From: Rhizobacter koreensis | Lineage (GTDB): Bacteria > Pseudomonadota > Gammaproteobacteria > Burkholderiales > Burkholderiaceae_C | Reading direction: 5' to 3' | DNA: 64,000 bases | Assembly (NCBI RefSeq): GCF_013366375.1 | Contig: NZ_JABWMJ010000015.1 | Coordinates: 1-64,000 of the forward strand | Shown here: piece by piece, positions 35,444-42,264 of the stretch | How positions within the stretch are numbered: position 1 is the stretch's first letter | Layout of the letters: every line of letters starts with the position of its first letter | Notes under the pieces: model-generated | What the model saw: only the letters and a program-made list of their open reading frames with translations | What the model was told of the DNA's origin: nothing | Database searches by the model: none | Translations under genes and position numbers: made by a program

Positions 35444-35948
35444 AGAGATCTCCGAACTTCCGAACCGAGCGGCCCACCTGCGTGAACCCGGCGACGTATT
35501 GGGGTTGGGCCTTCTTCGCAGTCCACACCAAGCCTCTGGCGCTTGTGTTGCTCAGCACTAGCAGTCCATGTGGCATGCGCGGCAGCGCGTTGAAGAAGCC
35601 CGGCACGAACTGGGCGCCACTGATCAGGTCGGTCTTCGAGAAGCCCGGCAGACCATGGCCGCCGTGGGTGTGGACGTGCAGCAGTGCCGATTTGCCCGGA
35701 TGCGCCACCTCGATCGCCTTACGCATGGCGTCGGATCCGATCTGGGCTCCGACCGTCGCAGCGCGCTCGTAGTCGTCGTCGTCCACCGGGTGATAGCTGC
35801 GGCAGAGCAGCAGGATGTCGCCGTCGACAGAGCGCGAGGCGCCCGCCGTCAGAAAGCCAACACGCTCGAAGGCGAACGGGTGTCGACGGTGCAGATCCAG
35901 TCGTACCTGAGCAAGTAGTGCCTCGGTGATCTTGATGTGGATCTTCAT
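35430..35948 (-). CDS. JAB/JAMM-domain deconjugating protease
   Basis: This 172-residue metalloprotease of the JAB/MPN fold has a Glu in FERVGFLTAG near residue 29 and the metal site HVHTHGGHGLPGFSKTDL near residue 92, with the Ser and Asp that complete the JAMM set. It would cut ubiquitin-like conjugates or process the triple-Ubl precursor. The ATG at 35948 overlaps the stop of the E2-like gene (ATGA), and its end overlaps the E1 start, so all are co-translated. A longer upstream start lies in the E2 gene and is not needed. Confidence 0.9.
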   Translation of the reverse strand: MKIHIKITEALLAQVRLDLHRRHPFAFERVGFLTAGASRSVDGDILLLCRSYHPVDDDDYERAATVGAQIGSDAMRKAIEVAHPGKSALLHVHTHGGHGLPGFSKTDLISGAQFVPGFFNALPRMPHGLLVLSNTSARGLVWTAKKAQPQYVAGFTQVGRSVRKFGDLYEQT

Positions 35949-36274
35949 CGGAATGCCCTCAGGTGATTCATCAGGATCTGCACCCAGGGGAGCGCCGCCT
36001 CGACGCCCTGCCATGAGCAGGCCCACCAGGTGCGGCCGCCCAAAGAGTGGGCGGTCCAGTTGTTCGCGCTGCCGCCGGGGATTTGTCGATCCAGGAAGAG
36101 GCGGGTTTGGTAGCCCGTGTGCTCGTGGGGGTGCAGCAGCGCGTCGCAGACGACGGTGCCGCCCAGGGTTTCGACCTTGAGGCCAGGCAGGAAGGCCAAT
36201 AGGCGGCCCCCTTCCTGGAACGGCTCTGCGCTGGGTACGACAGCCTGCAGTGCGCTCAGTTGTGCGGCGCTCAT
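35945..36274 (-). CDS. E2-like conjugating protein
   Basis: This 109-residue protein fits the small Prok-E2 families that accompany E1 and JAB proteins. It has a strand-rich middle (TLGGTVVCDALLHPHEHTGY, QTRLFLDRQIPG), the WTAHSLGGRTWWACSW segment, and the closing helix LPWVQILMNHLRAF. Two cysteines, in VVCDALL and WWACSW, could form the thioester; the second lies where E2_E-type proteins have conserved aromatic residues. The start at 36274 overlaps the multi-Ubl stop (ATGA). The assignment depends strongly on neighbours, since E2-like folds of this size have weak signatures. Confidence 0.7.
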   Translation of the reverse strand: MSAAQLSALQAVVPSAEPFQEGGRLLAFLPGLKVETLGGTVVCDALLHPHEHTGYQTRLFLDRQIPGGSANNWTAHSLGGRTWWACSWQGVEAALPWVQILMNHLRAFR

Positions 36275-36966
36275 GACGACTGCCCCCGCGGCGGGTGGGA
36301 CGTGAAGTGCATGCCGGCCTTGAGCTTGAGCTCCTGCCCGGGCTTCAACTCGACCAGCCTGCCATCGACCCACAGGTCGAGGAGGTAGCCCGGCTCGACA
36401 TTGAAGATGGCGATCAGTTGCTCGGTCGTGTAGGTGCCCTTGGTCAGTTCGAACGGCTGTTCGTTGTAGAGCACCTTGACCAGCTTGCTGCCCTTGCGGG
36501 TCTTGAAGTGTTCGGTGCCCTCTTGGGACAGATCCACCACATCGTCATCGTCGAGCACCTTGTCCGGAGCATCTTCCAGTTGCTGCACAACCTCGAACTC
36601 GTCATCCTTGCGGGCCAGACGCAGCAAGGTCTTTGCGTTGACCCTCGCCCGCGGCCACTCGAGCTTGAGGCCATCCAGGAAGAAGCGGTAAGTCGCGTCG
36701 CCCTCGATGACGAAGAAGCGCTCCACGCCCGGCTGGTTGAGATTGACGAGCTCTTCAGGTCGGAGTTCCTCCAGCGCGCCACCGGGCAGCTGCTGCAGAA
36801 CGATCACCTCGTCGCTGGAGTTGAAGCCCGCAGCCTCGGCAATCTGACGGCCGGTCACACGGTCGTCGTCGATGCGCGCGCTGCGGCGGTTGAAGTGCTC
36901 GTCGAGCACCTCGATGGCCTGGCCCTGGAGACGAGCCGCCTGGTTGTGTTGCGTATCCGACTGCAT
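36271..36966 (-). CDS. Triple ubiquitin-like (multiubiquitin) protein
   Basis: This 231-residue protein contains three beta-grasp units in a row, about residues 12-80, 82-150 and 152-225. The first two end in related phrases (LNQPGVERFFVIEG and LSQEGTEHFKTRK) and the third begins KLVKVLYNEQPFELTKGTYT. This is the multiubiquitin domain that pairs with E1/E2/JAB operons. The last residues are HPPRGQSS, so any Gly-terminated form would need processing. The ATG at 36966 has an AGAGGAG ribosome-binding site. It heads the E2/JAB/E1 part of the operon. The units differ enough that they may bind different partners. Confidence 0.85.
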   Translation of the reverse strand: MQSDTQHNQAARLQGQAIEVLDEHFNRRSARIDDDRVTGRQIAEAAGFNSSDEVIVLQQLPGGALEELRPEELVNLNQPGVERFFVIEGDATYRFFLDGLKLEWPRARVNAKTLLRLARKDDEFEVVQQLEDAPDKVLDDDDVVDLSQEGTEHFKTRKGSKLVKVLYNEQPFELTKGTYTTEQLIAIFNVEPGYLLDLWVDGRLVELKPGQELKLKAGMHFTSHPPRGQSS

Positions 36967-37013
36967 GGGATCACTCCTCTGCCACGAAGGCGATGGAACC
37001 AACGATGAATAAG

Positions 37014-37100
37014 CTGCTTCAGTGAAGCTGTTGAACAGACCCTGGAGGGGCGCGCTCGTCAACCTCAGTGCGCCCATTCTGCTTCAATGAAGCTGTTGAA
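37014..37100. promoter_or_regulatory. Two near-identical palindromic repeats upstream of the triple-Ubl gene
   Basis: A 22-base block occurs at 37014-37035 and 37079-37100 with one difference. Each contains the palindrome GCTTCAGTGAAGC (or GCTTCAATGAAGC) and then TGTTGAA. They lie between the winged-helix gene and the triple-Ubl gene, 50 to 130 bases before the latter's start. This is a typical double operator, and the adjacent winged-helix protein is the natural candidate to bind it. Confidence 0.6.
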
Positions 37101-37113
37101 GCAAGCAGAAAAA

Positions 37114-37674
37114 TTAGGGAATCGCCGTGTAGACGAACTCCACACCGCCGGTATCAGCCGCTTCCTCGTGACGCAAGACGTAGCCCATCTCCCAGAGATC
37201 CTTGAGCTGGGTGCTGGCGTTGGTCGTCTTCAGGCCCAAGTCTGCTGCAGCCTCCGACGTCCGAACGGCCTTGTTTGCCATCACGTAGTCAAGCAGAGAC
37301 TTCTTTGCGGGCGAAAGCTCGCCGCCGATCAAATCCCAGCCCGCCGGGCCTTTGACGAAGAGGGGCTGCTGCTTCTTGTCAGCGGCGACGAACCAGTTGA
37401 AAAGCAGATCTTCGTGAGCAACGTCACTGATCACGAACCCCAACTGCTTCCGGAAGCGACGGGCCAGCTCGACAACGCTCTCACGTGGAAAGGAGGCGTC
37501 GGTGCGCTTGACACCCTCCAAAGAGATCTCAAAGACCCGCGCGCTCGGATGTTGCTCAACGGCTCGCAGGAGCATGGCATAGACCTCGCGGCCTTGCTCA
37601 TTGCCCCAGCCTTCCTTGCCGGCCCCCAAGTAGTCGGCCAATCGGAGCCGCACGACCTCGTTCATTGAGTACAT
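37114..37674 (-). CDS. DUF4325-like/winged-helix regulator
   Basis: This 186-residue protein has an N-terminal half that resembles the STAS-like DUF4325 fold (ARVFEISLEGVKRTDASFPR, ESVVELARRFRKQLGFVISD) and a C-terminal winged helix (KKSLLDYVMANKAVRTSEAA, ADLGLKTTNASTQLKDLWEM) similar to MarR/ArsR-type DNA-binding domains. DUF4325 proteins often pair with GHKL ATPases, as here with the gene before it, 16 bases upstream. It probably senses a state through the ATPase partner and controls the operon through the nearby palindromes. The Met at 37674 or 37665 could be the start. Confidence 0.65.
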   Translation of the reverse strand: MYSMNEVVRLRLADYLGAGKEGWGNEQGREVYAMLLRAVEQHPSARVFEISLEGVKRTDASFPRESVVELARRFRKQLGFVISDVAHEDLLFNWFVAADKKQQPLFVKGPAGWDLIGGELSPAKKSLLDYVMANKAVRTSEAAADLGLKTTNASTQLKDLWEMGYVLRHEEAADTGGVEFVYTAIP

Positions 37675-37690
37675 TGAAGCAGAGGCACTG

Positions 37691-38599
37691 TCAAGCGTCA
37701 AGCTTAAAAACGAAGGCGACGTGCGTTCCCCACAAGGGCGTGAGGTCATGCCGGTGCCGGGCTACCACAAACGACCTCCCGCTACGCGGTTCAAGGAGGA
37801 GACTTGAGTTGTAGAGGCGAAAGTGGATGCTGGTGTCGAACGCGAGTGCGTGCCGGGCGCTGGTGCGAATGCCGCAGCCGTTCTCAGGGCCGAACCGGGA
37901 CAAGCCATCTGTAACGACTCGGAGTAGCAGTTCCGGGTCGGACAACGCGGCGGACTGAGGGTCGGTCTTGTTCAGTGCTGGTCGAAGTGTCTCAAACAGC
38001 CCCAGGCCCGAATCGGAAACGCTGACAACGGCCCGATGCCCACCGTAAATCTGCATCGCGGCATAGCCCTCGATCGCGGTGTTCGCGTGACGATGGATGT
38101 TCTGAATGAGTTCGGCAAACGCGTGCCAAGCCGCGAACCGAAACTTCTCAAGCCGGTCCTGGGTCATTCCGCTCGCCTGTCCTGCAACGCGGTCAGCCAA
38201 TTGGCTGGGCAAATCGGGATCACGCTCGGAAGGATGAATCCGAGCGAATTCGACCAGCATCTTGTGCTTGCGTTGCGCGGGTTGCCTTACCGACTCGAGC
38301 TTCGGATGTACGCGAACCGCAGGATCAAGATAGTTGAAGAAGCCCATGCGCTGCAGGTAACCCATGGTGCCGGCCGCGCCCTCTTCGAACACGAGGCTCA
38401 CATCTTTGGTGGCAGTCGCGGCTTGGTTCACCAGCGACAGCAGGCGGGTGCCGGCATCGACCATCACCTTGCAGTCACGCGGAAAGGTGATCTGGACTCG
38501 AGTGACAACTTGGTCGTGAACCGCGCGCTGGTGCTTGAACGAATCATCAAGCAAGTTGGCGTCAACCCATCGTGCGGGCAGCGTGATCTCGGCTTGCAT
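37691..38599 (-). CDS. GHKL-type ATP-binding protein
   Basis: This 302-residue protein has the Bergerat-fold ATP site of GHKL ATPases: N-box FAELIQNIHRHAN near residue 165, G1 box VSVSDSGLGLF and G2-like GCGIRTSARHAL. There is no phospho-accepting His box, so it is not an ordinary sensor kinase. The N-terminal half has a STAS-like pattern. Paired with the DUF4325/winged-helix protein it resembles a partner-switch regulator. The ATG at 38599 is preferred over an upstream TTG at 38608. It is the first gene of a six-gene same-strand run through the second ubiquitin-like operon. Confidence 0.78.
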   Translation of the reverse strand: MQAEITLPARWVDANLLDDSFKHQRAVHDQVVTRVQITFPRDCKVMVDAGTRLLSLVNQAATATKDVSLVFEEGAAGTMGYLQRMGFFNYLDPAVRVHPKLESVRQPAQRKHKMLVEFARIHPSERDPDLPSQLADRVAGQASGMTQDRLEKFRFAAWHAFAELIQNIHRHANTAIEGYAAMQIYGGHRAVVSVSDSGLGLFETLRPALNKTDPQSAALSDPELLLRVVTDGLSRFGPENGCGIRTSARHALAFDTSIHFRLYNSSLLLEPRSGRSFVVARHRHDLTPLWGTHVAFVFKLDA

Positions 38600-38723
38600 C
38601 GCTAGCAATTGTGCACGGTCGGAAGCCTTAGTTACTCTGTACTTCTACTGCACGCGGTAGCGGTTGCTGCAGTTCGAAGACCACGGCGTGCCGGCCGTGG
38701 TCTTCGAGCTTCGAGGCGGAGAG

Positions 38724-38942
38724 CTACACCCCATAGTGCTGACGCACGTAGCGACGCCGCTGCAGATAGGGAGCGCCCTTGGTGATGTCCAGTGGAGCCC
38801 AGTGGATGAGCCACCGCAGCGCGGCGACGCGCAGCAGGGGTGGGTAGCGGCGGTCTTGCATCACCGCGAGGAGTTGCTCGGTGGTGTAGTGGCGCAAGCC
38901 CGTCAAGAGGACCATGAACCGGTTGCAACGATGGGTCAACAT
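38724..38942 (-). CDS. Small hypothetical protein after ArdB
   Basis: This 72-residue basic, helical protein (LLTGLRHYTTEQLLAVMQDR, PPLLRVAALRWLIHWAPL) has an unrecognised function. It starts 9 bases after the ArdB stop, with GGGGAC in the usual place, so the two form an operon. Small proteins of this kind often follow antirestriction genes on plasmids and integrative elements. Confidence 0.6.
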   Translation of the reverse strand: MLTHRCNRFMVLLTGLRHYTTEQLLAVMQDRRYPPLLRVAALRWLIHWAPLDITKGAPYLQRRRYVRQHYGV

Positions 38943-38951
38943 GGCCGTCCC

Positions 38952-39407
38952 CTAGTCGAGGGCGCGCCGGATGGTCGCGGACTCCGGGTGCTCGCCGATG
39001 AACTCGAGAAGCTGTTCGTACTTCTCGGCCAGGCTGTCCCAGCCTCGCCAGAGCATGTTGTTGAGCGCGAAGGCGGTGGCGATGATGCCGGCGACCTCGG
39101 CGCGAACCGTGCCGCTGAAGCCGTTGCCGTCGACCTTGATCTGGAAGGTCTCGACGCCGGACGGGTGCAAGAACGCACCGCCGTTCGAGAGCTCGACGTA
39201 GTCCCAGAAGCCGCCGCGATAGGTCGGGCAGAGGCTGCCCATCCAGTCGTACACCGACATCTCGAACTTGATCATCGCGCGCTCACCGAAGTGCTGCGGC
39301 AGGAAGTCCAAGCGACGTTCGACGGGCACGACGCTCGCGGTGATGCGAGCGCTGCCGTCGAAGGCCTGCCCCGGGTTGGCGAAGAGGGAAATGGATTCGT
39401 GGGACAT
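38952..39407 (-). CDS. ardB: ArdB/KlcA family antirestriction protein
   Basis: This 151-residue protein shows the family pattern: ERRLDFLPQHFGERAMIKFE near residue 32, VYDWMGSLCPTYRGGFWDYV and the hallmark ELSNGGAFLHPSG. A closing helical pair follows (FALNNMLWRGWDSLAEKYEQ). ArdB proteins help plasmids escape type I restriction on entry, without sequence similarity to ArdA. The start and GGAAAG ribosome-binding site are clear. The upstream region shares a duplicated element with the methylase/helicase gene, which suggests common control at plasmid entry. Confidence 0.92.
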   Translation of the reverse strand: MSHESISLFANPGQAFDGSARITASVVPVERRLDFLPQHFGERAMIKFEMSVYDWMGSLCPTYRGGFWDYVELSNGGAFLHPSGVETFQIKVDGNGFSGTVRAEVAGIIATAFALNNMLWRGWDSLAEKYEQLLEFIGEHPESATIRRALD

Positions 39408-39941
39408 GACGCTTTCCTTTCAAGCGCATGAACACGAGCGAACCCGACTCGGGGTGTCGCCCGAGCTCGGGTTGAGGATGCGCGGGCGGGCCCGCGCAGG
39501 AGGTGGCCTACGTCCTGGACGCGAGGCCGCAGTTGGGCGGCACGGGTCGGTTCGAAAGCCGGGCCAGCAAGAGCCGGCGAAGGATGTGGTGGGCCTGCAG
39601 GCGCAGGCGGATTGAAGTGCGGGTCACGACCGCAAACGCCGGCCAAGCCGGAACGCTGGTGACAGCGGCAATGGCGAGGTGCCAGTAGCGGCCTCAGTAT
39701 GAACCAACGCTGTGTACCTGAACAGAGGCTCAGCAAGGCGCAGCCCGTGGGAGGTCGTGCCACCTCGCGTTCATGCAGCGTGCCGGCCGTGGCTACGAGC
39801 GCGACGGGCGGAAACCGGGGGGGCTTCGACCCTCCTTTCCGGGTTGAAACGCCTGATCGACTTCTGGACGATCCAGGGCAGGGCAATGCAACCGGCAGGG
39901 AGCTGTAGTCGCCCGCGCATTTCACCGGTCGGAACCAGTCC
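39408..39941. other. About 530 bp gap with duplicated upstream element
   Basis: No gene is supported. It separates the leftward ArdB operon from the rightward recombinase-like gene and so holds both promoters. Positions 39618-39708 repeat the block at 32928-33018. Confidence 0.5.
39618..39708 (-). repeat. Duplicated upstream element, copy 2
   Basis: It starts TGCGGGTCACGACCGC and ends GTATGAACCAAC at the same 79-base offset as copy 1. The middle shares only scattered bases, so the two ends are what is conserved. Confidence 0.6.
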
Positions 39942-40853
39942 ATGGGGCGCATTCCAATTCATTCCATGCACTTGCTTGCCAGCGTGGTCGAGGAGGGCCG
40001 GACCTACAAGGAGGTGGCCGCCGACCTGGGTGTTGCGCGATCTACGGTCGAACGGCGGATCAAGGGACTGTTGCGCCGACTTCACCTGAGCAACGCGCTC
40101 GGTTCGGTGAGGGCGGATTACCTCGACAGCCTGCCCGCGATTCGCCAGGAGCGTGAGACCATCATGGCGGCTGCACGCGCCTACGATGAGGACAAGCTGC
40201 CGCCACCGTGCCATGTCGTGCTCGATGCCGAGGAAGTGGCCGCCGGTGCTCGACGGTTGCGCGCAAGCTGCAGGAGCGCGAACCGCGACATCGCGCTGAT
40301 CTACACGCTGCTCTGCACCGGTCTCAAGACCATGGAGCTTGCCCGTCTGCAGGTGGGTGACTACCTGGACGAACAGGGCAACGTGCGGCGCCGTTCGATG
40401 TTGCGCGCCGGCGCGGCATCCAACGGTCTCGAGCGACCGCTGTTCTTCGTCTCGGCCAAAGCCGTGGAAAGCATCGACACCTACCTCGAGGAGCGCATCC
40501 GCCGTCGCCTGGGTGTAGGCGTGCCCAATCGGTTTCGCGGGCTTGATCCGACGAGCCGGCTGTTCCTGACTGAGGCGGGCAATCCCTTTCAAGTCAAGCC
40601 ACGGTCCGCGACCGATTCGCGCCTTACCTCGAAGTACCTGCAAGCGACGCTGCGCCTGGCTTTCGCGCGCGCTGGTTGGATCGGGATGACGGCCCAGCAG
40701 GTACGTCGGCAAGTCGCGGTCGCGATGGAGCGGCACGGTGCCGACCGCACCCAACTGCAGGAACTGCTGGGGCTGCGCTCGAGTCGGCAGGTGCATCGGC
40801 TGACGAGCCTACCGCCCGTGCCCCTGGAAGAGATCGCACGCGAGCTGGTGTAG
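39942..40853 (+). CDS. HTH-tyrosine-recombinase-like protein, catalytically degenerate
   Basis: This 303-residue protein begins with an HTH (EEGRTYKEVAADLGVARSTV) followed by a tyrosine-recombinase-like fold. Where recombinases have TGLR..EL the sequence is LLCTGLKTMELARLQVGDY, with Lys for the first catalytic Arg. The HxxR region reads MTAQQVRRQVAVAMERHG and the Tyr region LLGLRSSRQVHRL, lacking the His and Tyr. It therefore probably binds DNA without cutting. It lies at the head of the DUF1173-DinG block, 33 bases before DUF1173. ATG 39942 or 39966 may start it. Confidence 0.65.
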   Translation: MGRIPIHSMHLLASVVEEGRTYKEVAADLGVARSTVERRIKGLLRRLHLSNALGSVRADYLDSLPAIRQERETIMAAARAYDEDKLPPPCHVVLDAEEVAAGARRLRASCRSANRDIALIYTLLCTGLKTMELARLQVGDYLDEQGNVRRRSMLRAGAASNGLERPLFFVSAKAVESIDTYLEERIRRRLGVGVPNRFRGLDPTSRLFLTEAGNPFQVKPRSATDSRLTSKYLQATLRLAFARAGWIGMTAQQVRRQVAVAMERHGADRTQLQELLGLRSSRQVHRLTSLPPVPLEEIARELV

Positions 40854-40886
40854 ACACACAGGGGCCTGCGGGCCCAGGAGGTTGCA

Positions 40887-42158
40887 ATGGACGGGCCGAG
40901 GTACTTCGTCAGAGGCATCACTTTTCAGGCGACCGACCCGGCCCTGCAGGACGCCTTGGCAAGGGTCTACGACAGCGCCGAGCGGCCGCGCTGCATGTGC
41001 GTGCGCGGCGGCGTGGAGATGTATATCGCCAAGCACGGCGAATACGTCGTCAAGCGCATGCCGGGCACGGGAGACATGCACCATCCCACGTGCCACTCCT
41101 TCGAGCCGGAGCCGGGGATCTCGGGACTTGGAGAGCTGGTCGGCGAAGCCATCGTCGAGCACAACGCGGATCACGTGGAGATCCGGACGGACTTTCCGTT
41201 CTCCCGCGTCTCCGGCAAGGCCATGCCGCGCGGCGAGGCCGGTGGAGAGCCGCCGGCGGTGAACGCACCGCGCAAGCGCATGAGCCTGCGCGCGGTCCTT
41301 CACTTTCTCTACCACCGGGCCGGCCTCAACCGCTGGTATCCGGCGATGGAGGGCAGGCGCTCGCAGGGCGTGATCAAGAAGTACCTCGAGCTTGCGGCAT
41401 CGGGTGTGACGCTCAAGGGCGAGACTCTGGACAAGAGGCTCTACGTCCCGGAGCCGTTCCGGGTCGCGGACAAGGAAGAGATCGGTGAGCGCCGGCGGCG
41501 CAAGCTGGCGATGCTGCTGTCGCCGGGCGATGACGTGGCTTACAAGATGGCCATCGTCATCGGGCAGTTCAACGGGGCGGAGCAGAGTGCCTACGGTCGA
41601 AGGTTGTTGATCAAGCACATGCCGGACGTGCCCCTGTACATGGAGAACAAGGCCTGGGAGCGCGCCGAGCGCGCCTACGGGGCGACGCTGCAGGCCCGTG
41701 ACGCGGACCTTGAGCGCAAGCCGATGGTGGTGATGGCCGCGCTGATCTACGCGAAGCGCGAGCACCTCTACCAGGTCGACTCGCTGTCGATGACCCTGGT
41801 GTCGGATCAGTGGATCCCGCTTGAGGGCCTTCACGAGCTTCCGCTGATCGAGGAACTGCAACGGCAGGGACGGGCCTTCCTGAAGCCGCTTCGGTTCGAT
41901 GCCAAGAGCGGTGCCTGCTTTCCGAATGCGTTGCTGCTGGACACCGAGGGTGGGCCGTTCCCGCTGCATGTCGTGAGCGCCTTCCTCGATCCGAAGGAGC
42001 AGGGTGCCAAGGAGAAGGCGGTGCTGGCGGCTGGTGAGGGCGCGTGGGTCTGGCGGACGGATCAAGACCTGCCCGAGTTGCCGCCACGCGCGTCGCCGCG
42101 AGCCACCGGTCCTGCCAGCGAAGGGTTGCGCGCTCAGCGGGTGCCGGAGGCCGGGTAG
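40887..42158 (+). CDS. DUF1173 family protein
   Basis: This 423-residue protein matches DUF1173: ERPRCMCVRGGVEMYIAKHG and YVVKRMPGTGDMHHPTCHSF near the N-terminus, where Cys and His residues could bind a metal, then a long region with RLYVPEPFR and a C-terminal part with FPLHVVSAFL. DUF1173 genes are common on large plasmids and integrative elements; the function is not known. It has a GGAGG ribosome-binding site. DinG follows 106 bases later. Confidence 0.8.
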   Translation: MDGPRYFVRGITFQATDPALQDALARVYDSAERPRCMCVRGGVEMYIAKHGEYVVKRMPGTGDMHHPTCHSFEPEPGISGLGELVGEAIVEHNADHVEIRTDFPFSRVSGKAMPRGEAGGEPPAVNAPRKRMSLRAVLHFLYHRAGLNRWYPAMEGRRSQGVIKKYLELAASGVTLKGETLDKRLYVPEPFRVADKEEIGERRRRKLAMLLSPGDDVAYKMAIVIGQFNGAEQSAYGRRLLIKHMPDVPLYMENKAWERAERAYGATLQARDADLERKPMVVMAALIYAKREHLYQVDSLSMTLVSDQWIPLEGLHELPLIEELQRQGRAFLKPLRFDAKSGACFPNALLLDTEGGPFPLHVVSAFLDPKEQGAKEKAVLAAGEGAWVWRTDQDLPELPPRASPRATGPASEGLRAQRVPEAG

Positions 42159-42264
42159 CAGAGCAGTCACGACGCGCGCGGCTTGACGACGGTCTCAGGT
42201 CGTGAGCCGCATGCGGACCGGCCGGCACCCTTGAGCGCAGGCAGGCGGCCCATAGGCTGACTGC

